The notes under the pieces: model-generated | The model's database searches: none | Told to the model about the DNA's origin: nothing | The model's input: the letters and a program-made list of their open reading frames with translations, nothing else | Part shown: positions 24,959-33,277 of the stretch, piece by piece | Layout of the letters: every line of letters starts with the position of its first letter | Position numbering within the stretch: the first letter of the stretch is position 1 | Program-made: the position numbers and the translations under genes | Assembly: GCA_964588305.1 (NCBI GenBank) | Contig: CAZPOP010000008.1 | Span: 54,321 to 118,320 of the forward strand | Direction of reading: 5' to 3' | Origin: SM1-73 sp964588305 | GTDB taxonomy: Bacteria > Zixibacteria > MSB-5A5 > SM1-73 | DNA: 64,000 nt

Positions 24959-25166
24959 GATAATATGGAGAGAAGAACCTGTGATGGTCAATATCGTTTT
25001 TGTCCAACAACCTTGCTTCCCCGTGAAGTGCATCCAATGCCGAAGAAGGAGAACCCATGGTTGAGGGAAGATCCTTTAGATCCAGTCTCGGAGCAAAACT
25101 TGTCGCCATCGAGCTGTTCTCGCGCAGACCGAGGATGTCCAAGTGAAGCGAGGTGTCATTTTTGCC

Positions 25167-25195
25167 TTGACTTTTCTCACAAAAGCTGATTTATT
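25167..25195 (+). promoter_or_regulatory. Promoter of lpxC/fabZ
   Basis: TTGACT, 17-base spacer, TTTATT, about 46 bases before the ATG. Confidence 0.5.
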
Positions 25196-25240
25196 CCTCT
25201 GCGATAGCTTTAAAGATGCTTTTCGAATCTGAATGTTGAC

Positions 25241-26635
25241 ATGATCAAACTGCAGCGTACCATAAAAGAGCCTGCCTCTTACTCCGGGGTCGGCCTGCAT
25301 ACCGGTCATCAAACCACCGTCACTTTCAAACCTGCTCCCATTAATCGCGGCATTACCTTTGTGAGAACTGATTTACCCGATTCGCCAGAAATCCTGGCAG
25401 ACATAGACCACGTGGTGGACATAACCAGAGGGACCACGCTGGGAACGGGAACCACCAAGGTTTATACGGTGGAACATGTCTTAGCTGCCTTGGCCGGTTT
25501 GGAGTTGGATAATGTCAGAGTGGAGTTGGATTCCAATGAGCCTCCGGTGGGAGATGGAAGTCCTTTGCCCTTTGTACAAGCAATCCTGAAAAACGGAACG
25601 GCAGAACAGGACGTCCCGAAAAACTATATGGAAATAGATACTCCGCTCTTTTACTCCGAAAAGGACAGGGGCATAGATTTGGTGGTGGTTCCATCAGATG
25701 ATTTGAGAATAACCTTCATGGTAGATTACCGTAATCCGGCCCTGGGCACGCAGTATACTTCCCTGGTTTCTTTGGAAAAGGAATTTGTGGAGGAATTCGC
25801 CCCAGCCCGAACTTTCTGTTTTTTCCATGAGTTGGAGGAGCTAAAGAAGCAAGGCTTGGCCAAAGGGGGGAATCTGCACAATGCTTTGGTGATCTGTGAC
25901 GAGGGTAACTGCGAAAGTAAAATCAATCACCTCAAGGAGCTTTACGACATAAAGGAAGACGTCTTCGTAGGCAAATCGGGAATTTTAAATGACATCCCCT
26001 TGAGATTCCCCAATGAGCCTTGCCGCCATAAGGCTATAGATTTGCTGGGTGACCTATCCTTGATCGGCGTACCGTTGAAGGCTCATGTTTTAGCCGCCAG
26101 ATCAGGGCATTCAGCCAACGTTGCCCTGGTAAGGAAAATCAGGGAGGAATACGAAAAGAAGCTTATAACCACGAAATACCAGAAGAAGTCCAAGGGCAAT
26201 TATCTTTTGGACATTAATGCCATTCTCAAGATAATGCCTCATCGTTATCCATTCTTGTTGGTGGACAGGGTGGAAGACATTCAGCCACGAAAGAGGGTGG
26301 TGGCGATCAAGAATGTTACCGTGAACGAACCCTTCTTCTCCGGCCATTTCCCCGGACATCCGATAATGCCGGGAGTTTTGATCGTGGAGGCCATGGCCCA
26401 GGCCGGAGGAATTCTGCTTTTGAACACGGTAGATGATCCGGAGAACAAACTGGTCTACTTCATGGGAATCGACGGGGTTCGTTTCCGGAAACCGGTTTTG
26501 CCTGGGGATCAAATTCGATTTGAGCTGGAAATGATCCAGTTCCGCCGAGGCACGTGCAAAATGCAGGGGAAGGCTTTTGTGGATGGGGAACTGGTCACCG
26601 AGGCGATTCTGATGGCAACCATTGTCGATAAATGA
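25241..26635 (+). CDS. lpxC/fabZ: Bifunctional LpxC-FabZ fusion
   Basis: 464 residues joining two enzymes. The N-terminal part (about 1-305) is UDP-3-O-acyl-N-acetylglucosamine deacetylase, the first committed step of lipid A synthesis. It shows SGVGLHTG, the zinc and catalytic motif TVEHVLAAL and the second zinc site RHKAIDLLGDL with a C-terminal HSANV. The C-terminal part (about 315-464) is 3-hydroxyacyl-ACP dehydratase FabZ, with IMPHRYPFLLVDRV and the active site FSGHFPGHPIMPG followed by EAMAQ. The two enzymes compete for hydroxyacyl-ACP, so fusion may balance fatty acid and lipid A supply. Such fusions are known in Bacteroidetes and relatives. No clear ribosome site precedes the ATG. 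Confidence 0.96.
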   Translation: MIKLQRTIKEPASYSGVGLHTGHQTTVTFKPAPINRGITFVRTDLPDSPEILADIDHVVDITRGTTLGTGTTKVYTVEHVLAALAGLELDNVRVELDSNEPPVGDGSPLPFVQAILKNGTAEQDVPKNYMEIDTPLFYSEKDRGIDLVVVPSDDLRITFMVDYRNPALGTQYTSLVSLEKEFVEEFAPARTFCFFHELEELKKQGLAKGGNLHNALVICDEGNCESKINHLKELYDIKEDVFVGKSGILNDIPLRFPNEPCRHKAIDLLGDLSLIGVPLKAHVLAARSGHSANVALVRKIREEYEKKLITTKYQKKSKGNYLLDINAILKIMPHRYPFLLVDRVEDIQPRKRVVAIKNVTVNEPFFSGHFPGHPIMPGVLIVEAMAQAGGILLLNTVDDPENKLVYFMGIDGVRFRKPVLPGDQIRFELEMIQFRRGTCKMQGKAFVDGELVTEAILMATIVDK

Positions 26636-26654
26636 AGGTGAAAGGTTAAAGGTG
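26635..26654. repeat. Left copy of a 20-bp inverted repeat flanking lpxA
   Basis: A heptad-like GGTGAAA/GGTTAAA string starting at the last base of the lpxC/fabZ stop codon. Its exact reverse complement lies at 27701-27720, after lpxA. More of the same words follow to 26697 (TAAGGTTTTAGC, CCTTAGACCTTGC). Confidence 0.8.
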
Positions 26655-26734
26655 TAAGGTTTTAGCTAAACACCTTAGACCTTGCACCTTAAACCTGAGA
26701 AGCGGTGAGTGTTCATCCTGCCTGGACGAACCGT

Positions 26735-27502
26735 ATGATTCATGCCACGGCCATCATCCATAAAGGCGCTCAACTATCTGCTGACGTCAAGGTTGATCCT
26801 TATAGCATAATTAATGATGAGGTTGAGATCGGCGGAGGGACCGAAATAGGCTCCCACGTTCTAATAGACTCTGGAACAATAGTTGGCAAGAATTGCAGGA
26901 TCCATCACGGGGCGGTGTTAGGAACACTGCCTCAGGATCTCAAATTCGGGGGCGAAAAGACTCACTTAACCATAGGCGACAACACCACCATCAGGGAATA
27001 CGCCACCCTAAACCGGGGCACCGATTATCGTTGGAAGACCATCGTGGGCAAAGGATGTTTCATAATGATCTATGCCCACGTGGCTCACGATTGTCTCTTG
27101 GGCGATAACGTGATCCTGGCGAACTCGGTCAATCTAGCCGGTCATGTGGAGATCGGGGATTGTGCCATTATCGGAGGAGTGGTGCCGGTGCATCAATTCG
27201 TCAAGATCGGCGCTCATTCCATTGTGGGCGGGGGATTCCGGGTGCAAAAAGACGTATGCCCCTTTGCGTTGGTGGGGGGGTATCCTCTGAAGACCATGGG
27301 ACTGAACATAATCGGTTTGAAGCGAAGAGGGTTTCCCGAAAAAACCATCGACACTTTAGCACAGGTGTTCAGGTTACTCTTCAGGTCAAAGCTCAATACC
27401 TCCCAGGCGTTGGAAAGGATAAAAGCAGAAATAGAGCCAATTCCCGAAGTAGGGCTGATCTTGGATTTTATCTCTAAGAGCGAAAGAGGAATCATCAAGT
27501 AG
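26735..27502 (+). CDS. lpxA: Acyl-ACP--UDP-N-acetylglucosamine O-acyltransferase
   Basis: Adds the 3-hydroxyacyl chain at position 3 of UDP-GlcNAc. The 255 residues from the ATG chosen here begin MIHATAIIHKGAQL, the standard LpxA start; a GTG ten codons upstream is less likely. Hexapeptide left-handed beta-helix repeats fill residues 5-185, and the catalytic His region is IYAHVAHDC followed by NSVNLAGHVEIGD. The C-terminal helical part matches LpxA (LNIIGLKRRGF). It may accept an amino analogue of UDP-GlcNAc if the neighbouring GnnA-like oxidoreductase is part of that route (inference). Confidence 0.95.
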   Translation: MIHATAIIHKGAQLSADVKVDPYSIINDEVEIGGGTEIGSHVLIDSGTIVGKNCRIHHGAVLGTLPQDLKFGGEKTHLTIGDNTTIREYATLNRGTDYRWKTIVGKGCFIMIYAHVAHDCLLGDNVILANSVNLAGHVEIGDCAIIGGVVPVHQFVKIGAHSIVGGGFRVQKDVCPFALVGGYPLKTMGLNIIGLKRRGFPEKTIDTLAQVFRLLFRSKLNTSQALERIKAEIEPIPEVGLILDFISKSERGIIK

Positions 27503-27622
27503 TTGTCCAACCAGATGCGGGTGATGAGGGCCCGTGCAAACGTGCTGAACCATATCTCCAGTCGGTGACAGCACGATTCCACTTATCAGTTTCTTCTCTC
27601 CTTCACAGACTCTAATCTTAGA

Positions 27623-27651
27623 TTGACGAACCGAAAAAGTTTTGTTATACT
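27623..27651 (+). promoter_or_regulatory. Promoter in front of the oxidoreductase-lpxB block
   Basis: TTGACG, 17-base spacer, TATACT, about 90 bases before the oxidoreductase ATG. It allows the second half of the lipid A block to be transcribed separately from lpxC-lpxA. Confidence 0.6.
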
Positions 27652-27700
27652 TCTTTGACGGGAAAGGGGTTTAAGGTCTGACGCTTTGCCTTTAACCTAG

Positions 27701-27720
27701 CACCTTTAACCTTTCACCTT
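27701..27720. repeat. Right copy of the 20-bp inverted repeat flanking lpxA
   Basis: Exact reverse complement of 26635-26654, made of CACCTTT and AACCTTT words, 20 bases before the oxidoreductase start. Confidence 0.8.
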
Positions 27721-27740
27721 TTGAACAAGAGGTAAAGGGG

Positions 27741-28760
27741 ATGGAAAAGGTCAAAGTTGGAGTTATCGGGGTAGGCCATCTGGGCAAGCACCACGCACGG
27801 GTGTATTCCCAGATTCCAGAAGCACAGCTTATCGGCATTCATGACACTGACTCGGGAAAGGCCCAAAAAGTCGCAGCAGAGTTTAATACAAGATACTTTG
27901 ACGATCTAAACGATTTTCTGAAAGCCATTGATGCTGTCAGTTTGGTGGTGCCTACAACCTTTCACTATTCTCTAGCATGTGACGTCTTGGGCTGCGGAAA
28001 AAACCTATTGGTTGAGAAGCCCATCGCCGAAACGGTCAAGCAGGCAGAAGAGCTTGTTTCTTTGGCAAGGACAAAGAAGCTAATTCTGCAGGTTGGGCAT
28101 ATCGAAAGGTTTAATCCAGCCTTCAAGGCCATAGAGAGTTTAGAACTTGAGCCCAGATTTGTCGAATCCCATCGATTGGCCCAATTCAATCCAAGGGGGA
28201 CGGATGTGGCAGTGATATTGGATCTTATGATTCACGACCTGGACTTGATCTTGAGTCTGGTCAAAAGTGAAGTGAGGAGAATCGACGCGGCAGCGGTTTC
28301 CGTAATCTCCGACAGCGAAGACATCGCCAATGCCCGTTTGACTTTTGCGAATGGCTGTGTAGCCAATATTACCTCAAGCCGCATCTCCGCTCGGCCTTTG
28401 CGGAAGATGCGCCTGTTCCAAAAAAACTCGTACGTCTCCTTAGATTTTCTGGAACGATCGGTTGAGATTTACAGATTGGTGGACACCAATTCTGTCTCGG
28501 AAGGGGAAAAGGAGCAGAAAACTGTAGTCGGGAATTTGCCCACAGGTGAGGTAGGCAAAACTATTATTTACGAGAAGCCGGAAATTGAAAAAGGAGATAT
28601 GCTCACCTCAGAGATTGAATCGTTTCTGGATGCAGTGAAAAACAGAGCCAAGCCAAAGGTTTCCGGAGAAGACGGCAAAAGAGCATTGGAGGTGGCTTTG
28701 GAGATTGTGAACAAAGCCAAAGAACATAGGGAACGGAGCATAAAGCTTCAGACCTGTTGA
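27741..28760 (+). CDS. Gfo/Idh/MocA-family oxidoreductase, GnnA-like by position
   Basis: 339 residues. The N-terminal Rossmann fold is VGVIGVGHLGKHHARVYSQ, with the family signature EKPIAETVKQAEELV and the C-terminal catalytic-site region MIHDLDLILSLVKSEV. The position between lpxA and lpxB is that of gnnA in Acidithiobacillus. There GnnA oxidises the 3-OH of UDP-GlcNAc and the aminotransferase GnnB then installs an amine, giving lipid A with amide-linked chains. No gnnB is present in this window. The protein could be GnnA with a distant partner, or serve another sugar nucleotide. It overlaps no neighbour; 72 bases with two palindromes separate it from lpxB. Confidence 0.85.
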   Translation: MEKVKVGVIGVGHLGKHHARVYSQIPEAQLIGIHDTDSGKAQKVAAEFNTRYFDDLNDFLKAIDAVSLVVPTTFHYSLACDVLGCGKNLLVEKPIAETVKQAEELVSLARTKKLILQVGHIERFNPAFKAIESLELEPRFVESHRLAQFNPRGTDVAVILDLMIHDLDLILSLVKSEVRRIDAAAVSVISDSEDIANARLTFANGCVANITSSRISARPLRKMRLFQKNSYVSLDFLERSVEIYRLVDTNSVSEGEKEQKTVVGNLPTGEVGKTIIYEKPEIEKGDMLTSEIESFLDAVKNRAKPKVSGEDGKRALEVALEIVNKAKEHRERSIKLQTC

Positions 28761-28773
28761 GAAATTCGGGAGT

Positions 28774-28805
28774 GTCAAGCTTCAGCTTGACCGAGTTCAG
28801 CTGAA
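28774..28805. repeat. Two palindromes between the oxidoreductase and lpxB
   Basis: GTCAAGCT-TC-AGCTTGAC (28774-28791) and TTCAGCTGAA (28796-28805), in a 72-base gap. Confidence 0.55.
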
Positions 28806-28832
28806 TCTGAGCACTTCGGTATCTGTGTTGCA

Positions 28833-29981
28833 ATGAATGAATCGAGAAAAATACTAATCGTGGCCGGAGAAGCTTCGGGTGATCTGCACGGGTCCAGCTT
28901 GATGAGGGAGCTACGGAGCATAAATCCGCAGATACGATTCCTCGGCATCGGCGGGGATAGAATGAAAAAGGAGGGATTGGAGCTGGTTTATCATATCGAT
29001 AAGCTCTCCGTCATGGGCTTCTTCGAAGTGATTTCCAAGTTGAGCTTGATCCGAGAGGTAATGAAGACCATGTTGAGATTGGCAGAGGAGAGAAGACCAG
29101 ATTTAGTGGTTTTGATAGATTATCCAGGATTCAATCTGAGATTCGCCAAGAGGGTAAAGAAGACGGGAGTCCCAATTGCCTACTATATCAGCCCTCAGGT
29201 GTGGGCCTGGGGAGGTAATCGGGTAAAAAAGATGAAGGGACTGATAGATAAGATGATTGTGATCTTCCCTTTTGAGGTAGAGATATACAAGAGATTTGAC
29301 ATAGACTGTGAATTCGTGGGTCATCCCCTGTTGGAAGTGCTAAGGCCGGTGATGTCCAAAGAGGATTTTCAGAGCAGATTTGATCTGCGAAAAAACGAAA
29401 TACTGTTGGGAATTCTTCCGGGTTCCAGATGGCAGGAGGTCGAAAGGATCCTGCCCACCATGGTCGAAACAGCGGAACTGCTGGGGTCAAGGATCAGGAA
29501 TCTGAGAATCATGTTGGGTCTGGCTCCGAGCCTCAAAAAGGAAAGCATTCAAAGGATATTGGATCAATTCAAAACGAGGGTAGACATTGTCGAGAATCTG
29601 ACCTACGATCTGATGAAACACTCCGATATTCTTCTGGTTACTTCCGGAACCGCCACCCTAGAATCCACCATCTTAGGCACTCCATTTGTAGTGCTATATA
29701 AAACGAGCCCGTGGACATATCTTTTTGCGAAGAGCCTGGTGAGTATACCCAATATAGCTTTGGCCAATGTGGTGGCCGGGAAAAGGATCGTTCCTGAATA
29801 TATACAAAACAAAGCCGTGCCCAAGGATATTGCGGAGGAAGTGTATGACATCTTAACCAGTAAACAGAGATATAAGTCCATTCAAAGTGAACTGAGTTTG
29901 GTCAAAGGGAAAATAGGAGAAGCTGGTGCCTCAAAGAGAGCTGCTCGGATAATCAACGGAATGATCTCTGGTCAGGGTTAA
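28833..29981 (+). CDS. lpxB: Lipid-A-disaccharide synthase
   Basis: Glycosyltransferase family 19 enzyme that joins lipid X and UDP-diacylglucosamine into the lipid A disaccharide at the inner membrane. The 382 residues are the normal length. Landmarks are VAGEASGDLHGSSLM, IGGDRMKKEGLE, VLIDYPGFNLRFAK, YYISPQVWAWGGNRVKKM and the nucleotide site LVTSGTATLESTILGTPFVVLYK. No strong ribosome site precedes the ATG. The DUF374 acyltransferase gene follows after 36 bases. Confidence 0.97.
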   Translation: MNESRKILIVAGEASGDLHGSSLMRELRSINPQIRFLGIGGDRMKKEGLELVYHIDKLSVMGFFEVISKLSLIREVMKTMLRLAEERRPDLVVLIDYPGFNLRFAKRVKKTGVPIAYYISPQVWAWGGNRVKKMKGLIDKMIVIFPFEVEIYKRFDIDCEFVGHPLLEVLRPVMSKEDFQSRFDLRKNEILLGILPGSRWQEVERILPTMVETAELLGSRIRNLRIMLGLAPSLKKESIQRILDQFKTRVDIVENLTYDLMKHSDILLVTSGTATLESTILGTPFVVLYKTSPWTYLFAKSLVSIPNIALANVVAGKRIVPEYIQNKAVPKDIAEEVYDILTSKQRYKSIQSELSLVKGKIGEAGASKRAARIINGMISGQG

Positions 29982-30017
29982 CTTTCAAGGGAAGTTCTCG
30001 GAATTCGGGATGTATGG

Positions 30018-30701
30018 ATGAAGGATTGGCTCAAAAGATCCAAGGATAACCTGGCGCTGTTTCTTGCATCTATAGTCGGCCCGATTTTCATATTCCTGTT
30101 GGGAAAGACCTTAAGGATCAGGTGGATAGGTGAGAAAAACCTGGACCCAATCAGAGCAAATAACAGACGAGTGCTCTATGCCTTCTGGCATGGAAGGATG
30201 CTTATCTTGTCGTATTCACACCGCTGGCAAAAAAGTCATGTTCTGATCAGCCAGCATCGAGACGGGGAGTTGATAGCCAGGATAATCAAGAGGTTAGGAT
30301 TCGTTTCCGTAAGGGGCTCGACCACCCGGGGTGGCACCAAGGCCCTTTTCGAGATGGCTAAGAAAGGAGCGTCCGGTTACGATGTGGCCATTACTCCGGA
30401 CGGTCCCAGAGGGCCGCGATTCAAGGTTCAGCCCGGGGCAATCTATATCGCCCAGAGAAGCGGACTGCCCATGATACCCATCAGCAACTCAGCCAAGAGA
30501 CGCTGGACGCTTTCCAGTTGGGACGGATTCTTGATTCCCAAACCGTTCTCCAAGGCGGTGATAATGATCGGCAAGCCGATTTATGTCCCGCTTGAAGCAA
30601 CTCCACAGCAGTTAGAAGAAAAAAGAGAGGAGTTGGAGAAAAGCTTGGTGGAATTGACGCAGAGGGCGGACAGCTATTTTTCCTTAAAGAGGTTGGAGTA
30701 G
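30018..30701 (+). CDS. DUF374 lysophospholipid-type acyltransferase, LpxJ-like
   Basis: 227 residues with a hydrophobic N-terminal anchor and the DUF374 motifs: LYAFWHGRMLILSY (His active-site region), SQHRDGELIARI, RGSTTRGGTKAL and AITPDGPRGPRFKVQPGAI. A DUF374 protein of Helicobacter and Campylobacter, LpxJ, is an established lipid A late acyltransferase unrelated to LpxL. The location here between lpxB and waaA makes the same role likely: addition of a secondary acyl chain to lipid A or Kdo-lipid A. The TAG stop lies inside the word GGAGTAGCGA, which leads straight into a perfect palindrome. Confidence 0.85.
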   Translation: MKDWLKRSKDNLALFLASIVGPIFIFLLGKTLRIRWIGEKNLDPIRANNRRVLYAFWHGRMLILSYSHRWQKSHVLISQHRDGELIARIIKRLGFVSVRGSTTRGGTKALFEMAKKGASGYDVAITPDGPRGPRFKVQPGAIYIAQRSGLPMIPISNSAKRRWTLSSWDGFLIPKPFSKAVIMIGKPIYVPLEATPQQLEEKREELEKSLVELTQRADSYFSLKRLE

Positions 30702-30716
30702 CGACACTTGTGTCGC
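30695..30716. repeat. Anchor word plus AA/TT-centred palindrome at a stop codon
   Basis: GGAGTA followed by GCGACAC-TT-GTGTCGC (30701-30716). The anchor supplies the last codons and stop of the upstream gene. The same anchor and a palindrome with different arms occur at 44420-44441. The remaining 138 bases before waaA contain no gene. Confidence 0.65.
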
Positions 30717-30854
30717 GTGCAGAGACTGACACTAAAGCAGACTCAGACTGGCTGAGTGCCGGTAGCCACATTGGTGTCGCCCACGGAGGTTTGTCTGTCG
30801 GTGGGTTGTGCACGAGCGTCTGAACACAGGTAGCCGGGTTTATTTGGCCTTAAC

Positions 30855-32135
30855 ATGTATACACTTTACAATCTGCTTTTGAATATCGCATTTGTTGTCT
30901 CTTTTCCTTATCTCCTCCTTCGCGCGCTTTTGGGCAAACACGCGGTCTGGGAACGAACCGGAAGACTGTCGGAGGAGAAAATGAAATCCCTTTCGACGAA
31001 GAATGTCGTCTGGCTTCACGCCGCTTCGGTAGGGGAAGTCAGGGTAGTCTCCATCATTGCGCCCGAACTGAAGAAAATCAATCCAGATTTAAGTTTCATT
31101 GCTTCCGTCGTCACCGAATCCGGAAAAAAGGAGGCAGAACGGATTCTGAAAGAAGTTGATCTTGTGTTTCACGCTCCAATGGATCTGAAGAGATTTGTAA
31201 AAAGGGCTTTAGCTTCCCTCGACCCTTGCGCCTTGATTTTGGTCGAAACCGAGCTCTGGCCCAATTTGATCAAGGAGGCCAAAAAGCGAGGGTGCTCGGT
31301 AGCTCTGATTAATGGTAGGATCTCCGGTGAGTCGTTCTCCAAGTATCTCTTATTCAAAAGCCTTTTTTGCGAAACATTGTCGTACGTTGATCTTTTCTGT
31401 ATGCAGTCTGAGGAAGACGCGGAAAGAATAAGAAGGCTCGGAGCGGAGCCAAACAAGATAAAGGCATTGGGAAATCTGAAATTCGACAGAATGGCGACTC
31501 AGATTTCGAAGATTGATAAGAACGTGCTGAAGAAGAAATTGTCTATTCCCGGTGAGCTCAGGGTGATAGTGGGGGGAAGCACTAGGAATGGGGAAGAGGA
31601 GATTCTTATTCGCGTTTTTCAAAGACTGAAAGACGAGTACGAGAACCTTGTTCTGTTGCTTGCCCCCAGACATCTTGACCGGACGAAAAAGATAGAAAAA
31701 ATGCTCTTGAGTCACAAACTGGACTTCGTCCGAAGAAGCGAACTCGACGGTGAGAAGCCCTTGCAAAGTGCACGGGTAATCTTGCTGAATACTATGGGGG
31801 AGTTGGCTTCTATCTACGCCATGGCAGATTTGGCTTTTGTGGGTGGAAGCTTGGTCCCGCTGGGGGGGCACAATCTCCTGGAGCCTGCAGCCTGCGGGGT
31901 GTGCGTCGTCTTCGGACCTCACGTGGATCACTTCAAAGCTGCGGCGGATTTTCTGATTCGATGCGGAGGAGGCATAAAAGTCAAAAACGAGGAAGAACTT
32001 TATGCCCAGGTTTTGAGTTTGCTGAAAGATGAGGACAAAAGGAAAAGGATGGGAAAGGCGGCTTACGAGGCAATAAAGAAACAAAGCGGTGTTTCGCAAA
32101 AGACCGCTCAGCTGATTTCATCTCAACTCAAATGA
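30855..32135 (+). CDS. waaA: 3-deoxy-D-manno-octulosonic acid transferase
   Basis: Transfers Kdo from CMP-Kdo to lipid IVA, beginning the LPS core at the cytoplasmic face of the inner membrane. The 426 residues have an N-terminal membrane anchor. Family motifs include VWLHAASVGEV, ALILVETELWPNLI, LINGRIS, LAPRHLDRTKKIE and the CMP-sugar site FVGGSLVPLGGHNLLEPAACG. It is followed 14 bases later by lpxK, which acts on the same intermediate. Whether one or two Kdo residues are added cannot be told. Confidence 0.96.
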   Translation: MYTLYNLLLNIAFVVSFPYLLLRALLGKHAVWERTGRLSEEKMKSLSTKNVVWLHAASVGEVRVVSIIAPELKKINPDLSFIASVVTESGKKEAERILKEVDLVFHAPMDLKRFVKRALASLDPCALILVETELWPNLIKEAKKRGCSVALINGRISGESFSKYLLFKSLFCETLSYVDLFCMQSEEDAERIRRLGAEPNKIKALGNLKFDRMATQISKIDKNVLKKKLSIPGELRVIVGGSTRNGEEEILIRVFQRLKDEYENLVLLLAPRHLDRTKKIEKMLLSHKLDFVRRSELDGEKPLQSARVILLNTMGELASIYAMADLAFVGGSLVPLGGHNLLEPAACGVCVVFGPHVDHFKAAADFLIRCGGGIKVKNEEELYAQVLSLLKDEDKRKRMGKAAYEAIKKQSGVSQKTAQLISSQLK

Positions 32136-32149
32136 AGTCGAGCAGATGA

Positions 32150-33277
32150 ATGAGAAGTCTGTTTGAGAAGATTCAAAGAGAAAATACAGCTTCATCTATT
32201 TACTCCATAGTCAAGCTTTTTTTTTGCATCGTTTCTGCTTTCTATTGGTTGGGTCATCGTTTGAGAATTCTTGCATACCAGAGCGGAATGGTTAAGCCCA
32301 GAAAACTCAAAGCCAAAGTGATAAGCGTGGGAAACATAACCTTAGGCGGAACCGGAAAGACCCCTTTGGTGATGTATCTTGCGCAGAAACTGAAGGAAAG
32401 AGGAGTTAGAGTGGTTGTTTTGACCAGAGGGTATAAAAGAGAAAAAAAGGAATTGGTGGAATTGACGGGGGAGAACAAGAATAATATCCATTGGACGGAA
32501 GTGGGGGATGAGCCCTATCTTTTGGCCTCCAGGCTAGACCACATCCCGGTGGTGGTCTCCAAAGACAGAGGGACTTCCGGAGTTCGTGCAGAAAAGAAAT
32601 ATCAGGCCGAAGTCCTTATTTTGGACGACGGCTTTCAGCATTGGAGACTTTTCCGGGACCTAGATGTCGTGACGATCGATTCGACGAATCCTTTTGGAAA
32701 TTCAAAGCTCTTTCCAGCCGGTATCCTACGCGAACCTTTGTCCAGCCTCAGAAGGGCAGACGTTTTCGTCTTAAGCAAGGCAGATCATGTTTCGGACAAA
32801 CAAAACCTCGTCGGTGTATTGAGATCGTGCAATCAAGATGCCCCGATTATCGAAAGTACGTACAAGATTAATTCTATAGAGAGATTCTTTGGCGATTCGT
32901 CAAAGAACAGGGCGCTTCGCATCCGGGTGGAAGAAGGAGAATTAAAAGGGAAAAAGGTTTTGGCTTTTTCGGGAATCGGGAATCCTGTCTCGTTTGAGAA
33001 AAGTCTGGAGTCTCTGAAAGTTGAGATTTTGCGGCATCGCAAATTTCCTGATCACTTCTTTTACCAAGAAGCGGATGTCCTGAATTTGGAGGAAGAGGCT
33101 CAAAAGCTGGGAGTTGATTTTATGATCACCACGGAAAAGGATTCCGTGCGTATTCCTATGATGAGAGGCGAGCGAGTCCCGCTCTACGTGTTGAAAATAG
33201 ATTTGATGATCACCATGGGGGAGAAGGTTTTCTGGAGAGAAATAGAAGGGTTGCTGAATCATGGAAATAAAAACTGA
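32150..33277 (+). CDS. lpxK: Tetraacyldisaccharide 4'-kinase
   Basis: Phosphorylates the 4' position of the lipid A disaccharide to give lipid IVA. The 375 residues start with a membrane-associated helix (FFCIVSAFYWLGHRLRIL). A P-loop follows in VISVGNITLGGTGKTPLVMYLA, then TRGYKRE, VGDEPYLLA and VLILDDGFQHWRL with the catalytic acid region. Its last 17 bases overlap the start of nadB, suggesting translational coupling. Confidence 0.96.
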   Translation: MRSLFEKIQRENTASSIYSIVKLFFCIVSAFYWLGHRLRILAYQSGMVKPRKLKAKVISVGNITLGGTGKTPLVMYLAQKLKERGVRVVVLTRGYKREKKELVELTGENKNNIHWTEVGDEPYLLASRLDHIPVVVSKDRGTSGVRAEKKYQAEVLILDDGFQHWRLFRDLDVVTIDSTNPFGNSKLFPAGILREPLSSLRRADVFVLSKADHVSDKQNLVGVLRSCNQDAPIIESTYKINSIERFFGDSSKNRALRIRVEEGELKGKKVLAFSGIGNPVSFEKSLESLKVEILRHRKFPDHFFYQEADVLNLEEEAQKLGVDFMITTEKDSVRIPMMRGERVPLYVLKIDLMITMGEKVFWREIEGLLNHGNKN

